Source: Xanthomonas sp. GPE 39
Lineage (GTDB): Bacteria; Pseudomonadota; Gammaproteobacteria; Xanthomonadales; Xanthomonadaceae
Reading direction: 5' to 3'
Assembly: GCF_000963005.1 (NCBI RefSeq)
Contig: NZ_JZHZ01000007.1
Span: 3,294,017 to 3,335,914, forward strand
Length of the DNA stretch: 41,898 nt
Part shown: positions 31,259-38,892 of the stretch, piece after piece
How positions within the stretch are numbered: position 1 is the first letter of the stretch
Layout: every line of letters starts with the position of its first letter
The notes under the pieces: generated by a model
The model's input: the letters and a program-made list of their open reading frames with translations, nothing else
Database searches by the model: none
What the model was told of the DNA's origin: nothing
Program-made: the position numbers and the translations under genes

Positions 31259-32260
31259 TTGACTCCCCCATCCCCCATGCCCTCGCATTCCCCCACGCCC
31301 GCACTTCGGGTACGCGACCTGCGCAAGACCTACGACAACGGCGTGCAAGCATTGCGCGGCGTGTCGCTGGACGTGATGCCTGGCGACTTTTTCGCCCTGC
31401 TTGGCCCCAACGGCGCCGGCAAATCCACCCTGATCGGCATCATCAGCTCGCTGGTCAACCTCAGCGCCGGTCAGGTCGAGGTGTTCGGCACCGACCTGAG
31501 TACCCAGCGCAGCGCCGCAATGCGCCTGATCGGCCTGGTGCCGCAGGAAATCAACTTCAACCTGTTCGAAAAACCATTCGACATCCTGGTCAACTACGCC
31601 GGTTTCTACGGCATGCCGCGCGCCGAGGCCGAACAACTGGCCGAGACCGAACTGCGCCGCGCGCACCTGTGGGAAAAAGCGCAGGTGATGAGCCGCACGC
31701 TGTCCGGCGGCATGAAGCGACGCCTGATGATCGCCCGCGCGATGATGACCCGACCACGCCTGCTGATCCTCGATGAACCCACCGCTGGCGTGGACATCGA
31801 AATCCGCCGCGACATGTGGCGCGTTTTACGCGAGATCAATGCGGCGGGCACCACCATCATCCTGACCACGCATTACCTGGAGGAAGCGGAAAATCTGTGC
31901 CGCAACCTGGCGATCATCGACCGCGGCCACATCGTCGAACAAGGCCCGATGCGCGCATTGCTGGCCAAACTGGACGTGGAAGGTTTCCTGCTGGATATCG
32001 ATGGCCAATTGCCGGCGCAGTTGCCGAGCATCGAAGGCACCACCCTGTTGGCGCAGGACGCGCACACCCTGGACCTGGACATGCCACGCGCGATGGACCT
32101 CAACCGGGTGTTCGCCACACTCGGCGATGCTGGTATCCGCGTGCGATCCATGCGCACCAAGAGCAACCGTCTGGAAGAACTGTTCGTCCGCCTCACCGGC
32201 GAACACCGCAACACCGGATCGGGCAATACCGCCGCGCCGCAACCGCCCGCCTCCCCCTAA
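31259..32260 (+). CDS. yadG: ABC-2 exporter ATPase (YadG-like)
   Basis: 333 residues from the TTG at 31259, favoured because AAGG lies six bases upstream; an ATG at 31277 is an alternative six codons in. Walker A is GPNGAGKS (49-56), the signature LSGGM (148-152) and Walker B LILDEP (169-174). The segment THYLEEAE marks the switch region. After the ATPase core, about 90 residues form a regulatory C-terminus. The permease gene follows after 16 bp. Such pairs export lipids, polysaccharide or drugs; the YadGH substrate is not established. Confidence 0.9.
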   Translation: MTPPSPMPSHSPTPALRVRDLRKTYDNGVQALRGVSLDVMPGDFFALLGPNGAGKSTLIGIISSLVNLSAGQVEVFGTDLSTQRSAAMRLIGLVPQEINFNLFEKPFDILVNYAGFYGMPRAEAEQLAETELRRAHLWEKAQVMSRTLSGGMKRRLMIARAMMTRPRLLILDEPTAGVDIEIRRDMWRVLREINAAGTTIILTTHYLEEAENLCRNLAIIDRGHIVEQGPMRALLAKLDVEGFLLDIDGQLPAQLPSIEGTTLLAQDAHTLDLDMPRAMDLNRVFATLGDAGIRVRSMRTKSNRLEELFVRLTGEHRNTGSGNTAAPQPPASP

Positions 32261-32276
32261 CCACACGGCGACGACC

Positions 32277-33092
32277 ATGACCACGCCTCCCGCATCCCCG
32301 CAACACTTCTCCGATCCCACCCCCGCGCAACGCAACTGGGTCGCCCTGCTGACCATCGTGCGCCGCGAGGTCAAGCGCATTCTGCGCATCTGGGGCCAGA
32401 CCCTGGTGCCACCGGCGATCACCATGACCCTGTACTTCATGATCTTCGGTGGTTTGATCGGTTCGCGCATCGGCGAGATGGGCGGCTACAGCTACATGCA
32501 ATTCATCGTGCCCGGCCTGGTGATGATGAGCGTGATCCAGAACAGTTACGGCAATATCAGTTCCTCGTTCTTCGGTGCCAAGTTCGGTCGCCATGTCGAG
32601 GAATTACTGGTCAGCCCGATGCCCAACTGGGTGATCTTGTGGGGCTACGTCGCTGGTGCGGTCCTGCGCGGGCTGATGGTCGGGGTCATCGTGCTGATTA
32701 TCGCCATGTGCTTCACGCAGCTACACATTCCGAATCCGCTGGTGACATTGAGCACATTCCTGCTCGGCGCGACCATCTTCTCCCTGGCCGGCTTCATCAA
32801 CGCGGTGTACGCGAAGAAATTCGACGACGTGGCAATCGTCCCGACCTTCATCCTGACTCCCATGACCTACCTTGGCGGCGTGTTCTACTCGACCAAGCTG
32901 CTGCCGGGCTGGGCCGAGGCCGCCACCCACGCCAACCCGATTTTCTACATGGTCAACGCCTTCCGCTATGGACTGCTTGGCACCAGCGACGTGCCACTGT
33001 GGGTGGCCTATACGCTGATGCTGGGCTTCGTCGCGGCGCTGGCGGCACTGGCGCTGTGGCTGCTGCGGCGCGGGGTCGGGTTGCGTAGCTGA
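32277..33092 (+). CDS. yadH: ABC-2 exporter permease (YadH-like)
   Basis: 271 residues from the ATG at 32277; upstream codons in this frame overlap the ATPase gene. An amphipathic N-terminal segment (VRREVKRILRIWGQTLVPP) precedes six hydrophobic segments from about 47 to 265. The signatures GLIGSRIGEMGG and FLLGATIFSLAGF are typical of the ABC2_membrane family. It starts 16 bp after the ATPase stop, and the PanE-like gene begins 19 bp later. The three are probably one transcript. Confidence 0.9.
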   Translation: MTTPPASPQHFSDPTPAQRNWVALLTIVRREVKRILRIWGQTLVPPAITMTLYFMIFGGLIGSRIGEMGGYSYMQFIVPGLVMMSVIQNSYGNISSSFFGAKFGRHVEELLVSPMPNWVILWGYVAGAVLRGLMVGVIVLIIAMCFTQLHIPNPLVTLSTFLLGATIFSLAGFINAVYAKKFDDVAIVPTFILTPMTYLGGVFYSTKLLPGWAEAATHANPIFYMVNAFRYGLLGTSDVPLWVAYTLMLGFVAALAALALWLLRRGVGLRS

Positions 33093-33111
33093 CAGTGGCG
33101 AACAAGACCGC

Positions 33112-34056
33112 ATGCGCATCCTGATCCTCGGCGCCGGCGCGACCGGCGGTTACTTTGGTGGACGCCTCGCACAAGCGGGCGTCGATGTCAGCTTCTTGGT
33201 GCGGCCAGCGCGTGCGGCGCAGTTGCGCGGCGACGGTTTGCGCATCCGCAGCCCGCATGGCGACGCGACGATCGCGGTGACCACGCTCACCGCCGACACG
33301 TTGGTGTCGGTTGCCGATGCGCAGCCGTTCGATCTGCTGTTGCTCAGTTGCAAAGCCTACGACCTGGACAGCGCACTGGAGGCAGTCGCTCCAGCGCTGC
33401 ACCCGGATACCTGCGTGCTGCCGATCCTCAATGGCCTGCGCCACTACCCACTGCTGGACGCCCGCTTCGGCGCCGAACATGTGCTGGGTGGACTGTGCTT
33501 CATCAATGCCGTGCTCGACCGCGATGGCACGGTACAGCATCTGGCCAAACCAGCATCGCTCACCTTCGGCGAGCGCGATGGACGCGGCAGCGACAGCCCG
33601 CGTGTGCGCGCCTTCGCCGCCGCCTGCACGCAGGCCGGACTGGATCACCTGGCCACACCACGGATCGCACAGGAACAATGGATCAAGTACACGTTCCTGA
33701 CCGCACTCGCCGCAGCGACCTGCCTGATGCGCGCACCGATCGGGGCGATCGTCGCCAGCGATGACGGCGTGGCACTGCTATGCGGGCTGTATGCCGAGTG
33801 CGTGGCCGTCGCCGACACCGCCGGCGAGCCGATCCCCGACGCGGCGCAGGCCAACGCACTGCACTTGTTGACCCGGCCCGGCTCGCCGATGAAAGCCTCG
33901 ATGCTGCGCGATCTGGAAGCAGGACACCAAGTGGAAGCACAGCACATCGTCGGCGATATGTTGGTGCGTGCTCGCAACGCCGGTCACGCTGCGCCACTGC
34001 TGATGGCCGCTTACTGCCATCTACAGGCGTATCAGACCACCCTATCTGCACCCTAG
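33112..34056 (+). CDS. PanE/ApbA-family ketopantoate reductase-like protein
   Basis: 314 residues. The N-terminal NADP loop is GAGATGG (7-13). Lys81 (SCKAYD) and Asn107-Gly108 (ILNGL) match the family, and Lys192 (WIKYTF) is the likely catalytic lysine. However, the conserved Asn residues that normally follow it (+4 and +8) are replaced by Leu and Ala, so the substrate may not be ketopantoate. Family knowledge: 2-dehydropantoate is reduced to pantoate for pantothenate synthesis. It lies 19 bp after the exporter permease, probably in the same transcript. Confidence 0.85.
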   Translation: MRILILGAGATGGYFGGRLAQAGVDVSFLVRPARAAQLRGDGLRIRSPHGDATIAVTTLTADTLVSVADAQPFDLLLLSCKAYDLDSALEAVAPALHPDTCVLPILNGLRHYPLLDARFGAEHVLGGLCFINAVLDRDGTVQHLAKPASLTFGERDGRGSDSPRVRAFAAACTQAGLDHLATPRIAQEQWIKYTFLTALAAATCLMRAPIGAIVASDDGVALLCGLYAECVAVADTAGEPIPDAAQANALHLLTRPGSPMKASMLRDLEAGHQVEAQHIVGDMLVRARNAGHAAPLLMAAYCHLQAYQTTLSAP

Positions 34057-34201
34057 ACGCTGCGTTGCACTGGCGTTGCCAGCCAATCGCATCCGAACGT
34101 CAGCACGGCGCATGCAACCATCCTAGGTACCCGCCGCTCCTACAACTGCCAGCCTGCACAAGGGCGGGAATTGGAAATCCCGTTGCGCCCCACAGGGCGA
34201 C

Positions 34202-34999
34202 TCACGCCACGCCAGGCAAACGGAAAAACGCCCGCGACGCTGCGGTACTGGTCATCGCGGTGGTCGCCACGTCCTCGCCACGGTCGCGCGCCAACTCCTC
34301 GACGATATGTGCCAGAAACGCCGGCTCGTTGCGTCGGTCCTTCGGTGTCGGCTTGAGCGTGCGCGGCAGCAGGTAGGGCGCATCGGTTTCGATCATCAAC
34401 CGTGCAGCGGGAATGTGCCTGACCAATTCGCGCAAGTGCGCGCCACGGCGCTCGTCGCACAGCCAGCCGGTGATACCGATGTACCAATCGCGGTCAAGAT
34501 AATCGAACAATTCCTCGCGCGTGCCGGTGAAGCAGTGCACCACCGCCGGACCGAGCTTGCCATCGAACTGCCGCATCAACGCCAGGAAATCGGCATGCGC
34601 ATCGCGTTGATGCAGGAACAGCGGCTTGCCGATGTCGGCGGCCAGTTGCAGTTGCCGCTCGAAAGCGCGGTGCTGCGCCGGGCGTGGAGAGAAATCGCGG
34701 AAATAATCTAAGCCGCATTCACCCACCGCCACTACCTCGGCATGGGTATGCAGCGCGCGTAGCTCGGCATCGCACTCTGCGGTGTATTCCAGCGCGTGGT
34801 GCGGGTGCACGCCGGCAGTGGCGTAGAGCAGGCCGGGATGCTGCTGCGCGAGTTGCAAGGCCAGCGGCGAGTGTTCGCGGCTGGCGCCAGTGACCACCAT
34901 CTGCGCGACACCAGCGGCGCGGGCACGTTGCAGCACCGCGTCGCGGTCGCGGTCGAAGGAGTCATGAGTAAGATTGGCGCCGATATCGATCAAGGTCAT
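34202..34999 (-). CDS. tatD: TatD-family metal-dependent DNase
   Basis: 265 residues from the ATG at 34999. Metal and catalytic residues are visible: HPHH (65-68), Glu94 in GECGLDY, His130 in FLHQRD, His155 in VVHCFTG and Asp206 in IETDAPYLLP. The N-terminus, DIGANLTHDSF, is of the TatD type rather than the DFHCHL form of YcfH. The family has 3'-5' exonuclease activity and acts in DNA quality control. It is divergent from hrpB, with 98 bp between the starts. Confidence 0.92.
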   Translation of the reverse strand: MTLIDIGANLTHDSFDRDRDAVLQRARAAGVAQMVVTGASREHSPLALQLAQQHPGLLYATAGVHPHHALEYTAECDAELRALHTHAEVVAVGECGLDYFRDFSPRPAQHRAFERQLQLAADIGKPLFLHQRDAHADFLALMRQFDGKLGPAVVHCFTGTREELFDYLDRDWYIGITGWLCDERRGAHLRELVRHIPAARLMIETDAPYLLPRTLKPTPKDRRNEPAFLAHIVEELARDRGEDVATTAMTSTAASRAFFRLPGVA

Positions 35000-35097
35000 G
35001 CGGATACGCGCAAGAGCAGCCAGGAAAGCGAACGATTGTACGGGCCAGACCGGCACTGCCGCTCTACAGCGACGCGCCCGCCCCGTATCCTTGGCCG

Positions 35098-37695
35098 ATG
35101 ACGTCCACCGTGTTTCCGATCGATCCACTCCTGCCGCAGATCCGCGACAGCCTCGCCGCCCACCCGCGCCTGGTGCTGGAAGCCCCACCCGGCGCCGGCA
35201 AGACCACCCAGGTGCCGCCGGCCTTGCTGGACGCGCCGTGGCTACAGGGCCGTCGTATCGTGATGTTGGAACCGCGCCGGGTCGCCGCGCGCAGCGCCGC
35301 CACGTTCATGGCCCAACAGCGCGGCGAGGCCCCCGGCGAGACCGTGGGCTACCGCATCCGCTTCGAGAACAAGATCTCCGCACGCACCCGCATCGAGGTC
35401 GTCACCGAGGGCATCCTGACCCGCATGCTGCAGGACGATCCGCTGCTCGAGGGCATCGGCGCGCTGCTGTTCGACGAATTCCACGAGCGCCACCTGGCTG
35501 CGGACTTGGGCCTGGCGTTGGCGCTGGACGTGCAGGCACAAGTGCGCGAGGACCTGCGCATCGTGGTGATGTCGGCGACACTGGACGGCGAACGCCTGGC
35601 GCAATTCCTCGACGCGCCGCGACTGTCCAGCGCCGGGCGCAGTTTCCCGGTGGAGATCGCGCATTTCCCGGCACGACGCGAGGAATCGCTGGAAGCACAA
35701 ACGCGCCGCGCCATCGACCACGCGCTGCAGCAGCATCCCGGCGATGTGCTGGTATTCCTGCCAGGGCAACGCGAGATCGCGCGGGTACACGCGGCGCTGG
35801 AAGCGGGTGGGATTGCAACGGGCAACAGCGCGGACGCCGGCGCGACACATCCAGGCGCTTGTCCGTCAGCACACGACACCGCGCCCCCTGCGCTCCACGC
35901 GGCAGCAGCGAACAGGGTGGAGGTACTGCCCTTGCACGGCGAGTTGCCGGTCGAGCAGCAGAGCAAGGTTCTGCAAGCCGATCCGCATGGCCGGCGACGC
36001 GTGGTGCTGGCGACCAACGTGGCCGAATCCTCGGTCACCCTGCCCGGCGTGCGCGTGGTGATCGACGCGGGGCTGGCGCGCGAACCGCATTACGATCCCA
36101 ACAGCGGTTTCTCGCGCCTGGACGTGACGACTATCGCGCAGGCTTCCGCCGACCAGCGCGCTGGCCGCGCCGGTCGCGTTGCCAGTGGCTGGGCGTATCG
36201 GCTGTGGCCACAATCGCAGCGCCTGGAGGCACAACGGCGCGCGGAAATCCTGCAAGTGGAACTGGCCGGCCTGGTGCTGGAACTGGCCGCCTGGGGCAGC
36301 GACGGCCTGCGCTTCGTCGATCCACCGCCGACCGGCGCACTCGCTGCCGCGCGCGAATTACTGCAACGGCTCGGCGCGCTCGACGCAAACCAGCTCATCA
36401 CCGCCGATGGCCGCCGCATGCTGGCACTCGGCACGCATCCACGGCTGGCGGCGATGCTGTTGGCGGCCACGGATGCGCGCACCCAAGCGTTGGCCTGCGA
36501 TCTAGCCGCGCTGATCGAGGCACGCGACCCGCTACGCCAGGGTGGCGATGCGCTGGCCGCGCGTTGGCGCGCGCTGGCCGCATTCCGTCGCGGACGCGTG
36601 CCGCACGATGCCCACCGTGGTGGTCTGGCCGCAATCGATGCCGCCGCCGCGCAATGGCGGCGCCGTTTACGTAACACTGCCGTTGCGCCGGAGAGCGTGG
36701 ACGCGCACGTGCTCGGCGACCTGCTCGCCCACGCCTTTCCCGACCGTATCGGCGTGCGTCACCCGCATGATCCGTTGCGCTACCTGCTGGCCAACGGGCG
36801 CAGCGCACGCTTGTTCGAACACAGCGACCTGCGCGGGGAACCCTGGCTGGTCGCCACCGAACTACGCCACGAGGCCAAGGACGCCTTGCTGCTGCGCGCC
36901 GCGCCAGTGGACGAGAACGCCCTACGTGCGCAATTTCCGCAGCGCTTCGTGCAACAGGACGTGGTGCGCTGGGATGCAGAACGGCGTGCGCTAAGCGCGC
37001 TGCGCGAAAGCCGCTTCGACCGCATCGTGCTCGACAGCCGCCCTGCCGGTCGCGTCGACCCGGCGCATGCGGCGACCGCACTGACCGAAGCAGTGCGCGA
37101 GCTGGGCCTGCACGCATTGCCGTGGAGCGAGGACGTGCGGCAATGGCGTGCGCGCGTGATCGGGCTGCGGACATGGATGCCGGAACTGGACCTGCCGGAT
37201 CTGCGCGATACAGCGCTGCTGGACAGCCTGGAGGACTGGCTGCGTCCGGCCTTCGTCGGCAAGACCCGGCTCGACGCACTCGGCGAGGACGCACTCGCAG
37301 AGGCATTGAAAACACGATTGCCGTGGGACCGACGCCAAGCCATCGACCGCCACGCCCCCGTGCGCATCGCGGTGCCATCGGGCATGGAGCGGCGCATCGA
37401 CTACGCGCTGGACCACGCCGGCCAACCACAACCGCCGGTACTGGCGGTCAAACTGCAGGAACTGTTCGGACTGACCGACACCCCCCGCATCGCCGATGGC
37501 CGCGTGCCACTGGTGCTGCACCTGCTCTCGCCCGGTGGACGGCCACTGCAAGTCACCCAAGACCTGCGCAACTTCTGGTCCAACACCTACCCGGAAGTGA
37601 AGAAAGAAATGAAGGGCCGCTATCCACGCCATCCGTGGCCCGATGACCCCTGGACCGCCACCGCCAGCCACCGCGCCAAACCGCGCGGCACCTAG
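35098..37695 (+). CDS. hrpB: DEAH-box ATP-dependent helicase HrpB
   Basis: 865 residues, close to the usual 800-850 of HrpB. Walker A lies in APPGAGKTT (29-37), the DEFH box at 126-129 and SATL at 159-162. QRAGRAGR follows in the C-terminal helicase lobe, then the HrpB-specific C-terminal domain ending with RYPRHPWPDDPW. About 30 residues near 240-275 form a low-complexity insertion (NSADAGATHPGACPS). The biological role of HrpB is not well defined, and it is unrelated to the Hrp type III regulator of the same name in other bacteria. Confidence 0.95.
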   Translation: MTSTVFPIDPLLPQIRDSLAAHPRLVLEAPPGAGKTTQVPPALLDAPWLQGRRIVMLEPRRVAARSAATFMAQQRGEAPGETVGYRIRFENKISARTRIEVVTEGILTRMLQDDPLLEGIGALLFDEFHERHLAADLGLALALDVQAQVREDLRIVVMSATLDGERLAQFLDAPRLSSAGRSFPVEIAHFPARREESLEAQTRRAIDHALQQHPGDVLVFLPGQREIARVHAALEAGGIATGNSADAGATHPGACPSAHDTAPPALHAAAANRVEVLPLHGELPVEQQSKVLQADPHGRRRVVLATNVAESSVTLPGVRVVIDAGLAREPHYDPNSGFSRLDVTTIAQASADQRAGRAGRVASGWAYRLWPQSQRLEAQRRAEILQVELAGLVLELAAWGSDGLRFVDPPPTGALAAARELLQRLGALDANQLITADGRRMLALGTHPRLAAMLLAATDARTQALACDLAALIEARDPLRQGGDALAARWRALAAFRRGRVPHDAHRGGLAAIDAAAAQWRRRLRNTAVAPESVDAHVLGDLLAHAFPDRIGVRHPHDPLRYLLANGRSARLFEHSDLRGEPWLVATELRHEAKDALLLRAAPVDENALRAQFPQRFVQQDVVRWDAERRALSALRESRFDRIVLDSRPAGRVDPAHAATALTEAVRELGLHALPWSEDVRQWRARVIGLRTWMPELDLPDLRDTALLDSLEDWLRPAFVGKTRLDALGEDALAEALKTRLPWDRRQAIDRHAPVRIAVPSGMERRIDYALDHAGQPQPPVLAVKLQELFGLTDTPRIADGRVPLVLHLLSPGGRPLQVTQDLRNFWSNTYPEVKKEMKGRYPRHPWPDDPWTATASHRAKPRGT

Positions 37696-37893
37696 CGTCG
37701 CTAACAAAACCAAGGCGGCGCTGAGCGCACCCGCCCGACAACAACGCACGACACGTCCTGCGCCGCTTCTAGCGCATGTTGCTTGCGCGCAACGATCTTC
37801 AGCGCGCAGCCGCATCGGGGTTACAGCGCTAACGTGCTGTATACGCTATGCGAGGGACACTAGCTCCCTTCCTTCCTGCACGTAGGAACGCCC

Positions 37894-38307
37894 ATGAGCA
37901 AGCTGACCATCATCACCGACCGCGCTCTGGACCTGGCCAGCCATGCCGGAGATAGTCTCAAGCATCTCGGCCCGCAGGCGAACAAGTGGTTGCACTCGGG
38001 TATGACCATCGGCGCAATCAAAACGGGCGCGGCGCTGGGCGCGGTGAAGACCGGCGGCAAGGCAGCACGCAATGCAGTGCGCCGCAATCCGGCATTAGCG
38101 ATTGCGGCGGCAGCGGTAGGCGTGGGCCTGATCGGTTACGCCCTCTATCGCAAGCGCCAACGCGACAAAACCGCGCCCATCGAGGGCAAGGCACAGCGCA
38201 TCGAGACCAGCAAGCGCAGCAATAGCAACAGCGGTGCGGGCCGCAGCACATCGGCCACACGCCGCGTGCGCCGTAGCAAGACCGCACAGGACGCCACCGA
38301 ACAATAA
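37894..38307 (+). CDS. Small membrane-anchored basic protein, unknown
   Basis: 137 residues. AGGA precedes the ATG at good spacing. A hydrophobic segment lies at 66-85, followed by YRKRQRDK and a basic, Ser-rich tail (about 100-137) with RRVRRSKT. The N-terminal 60 residues are amphipathic, with Gly/Ala/Lys repeats (KTGAALGAVKTGGKA). I do not recognise a family. It may be a single-pass inner-membrane protein with a basic cytoplasmic tail. It is flanked by hrpB and the accessory toxin locus. A TATACG sequence near 37838 is a possible -10. Confidence 0.7.
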   Translation: MSKLTIITDRALDLASHAGDSLKHLGPQANKWLHSGMTIGAIKTGAALGAVKTGGKAARNAVRRNPALAIAAAAVGVGLIGYALYRKRQRDKTAPIEGKAQRIETSKRSNSNSGAGRSTSATRRVRRSKTAQDATEQ

Positions 38308-38324
38308 GCAGTCGCGTCGCGACA

Positions 38325-38364
38325 TCGCCCGGCCGCAGCCAGACACAACGCCGCGACCGGGCGA
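38325..38364 (+). terminator. Inverted repeat after the small membrane protein gene
   Basis: TCGCCCGG (38325-38332) and CCGGGCGA (38357-38364) are exact complements separated by 24 bases, starting 17 bases after the stop. No T-run follows. Confidence 0.35.
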
Positions 38365-38559
38365 CACCACTGGATCGCGTTTTTGTGCGCACGGCTAGTG
38401 CTGACAAAACGCGCGACGACCTCCGCGGTCATCCACCACGTCTGCCTACGACTGATCGCCGCGCCCACAGCATCGGGCTGCTGAGAATGTTCAGCGACAC
38501 CCGCGCCATTTCGATGGAGGAGGTGACGGTCTGCGGAGCAAGACCAATCGGGTTGTTCA

Positions 38560-38850
38560 ACCGGGTACGCGCCTGTGGCCCTGGCATGGACTGCGGGAGT
38601 AGTTTTCGCGCAGGTACTCGGCTTGGCGCTGTTGCTGCGGGTGTGGAACCGGTGCCCTGGCTATCGCACTGCTCCTGCTCGCATTGCCGCGCGTCCTTGG
38701 CATGGTGGTGAACTGGTGGTATTGCTTGCGCGAGGTAATGCTGCTGCTCGTGCGCCACCTGCGCTTGCTGTTCCTACTGCAATTGCACGATCCGCGCCTG
38801 CTCGTGCTCCTGCCATTCAGCCGTCTTTGGCTTATCGAACAATTCCCTGT
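38560..38850 (-). pseudogene. Broken fragment of an XVIPCD/Gln-rich toxin gene
   Basis: Read on the minus strand, the frame gives KPKTAEWQEHEQARIVQLQ, then an in-frame TAG (38774-38776), then EQQAQVAHEQQHYLAQA. This aligns with residues 409-444 of the neighbouring lipase toxin (KPASVDMQEQERIAQLQQQ, EQQAQAAREQQHRLAQ). It is therefore a decayed duplicate of the Gln-rich linker of this toxin family. Nothing of a lipase or secretion domain remains. The codons from about 38670 down to 38429 stay open but lose the resemblance. Confidence 0.65.
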
Positions 38851-38892
38851 CTGTGTGTATCGCGTGCTGTGGCGCTCATGCCATCGGTCTGG

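Noticed and set aside
34974-36674. 566-codon plus-strand frame overlapping hrpB
   Set aside because: It is Arg/Gly/Ala-rich and in another frame of hrpB, whose own frame has all helicase motifs. Typical high-GC shadow.
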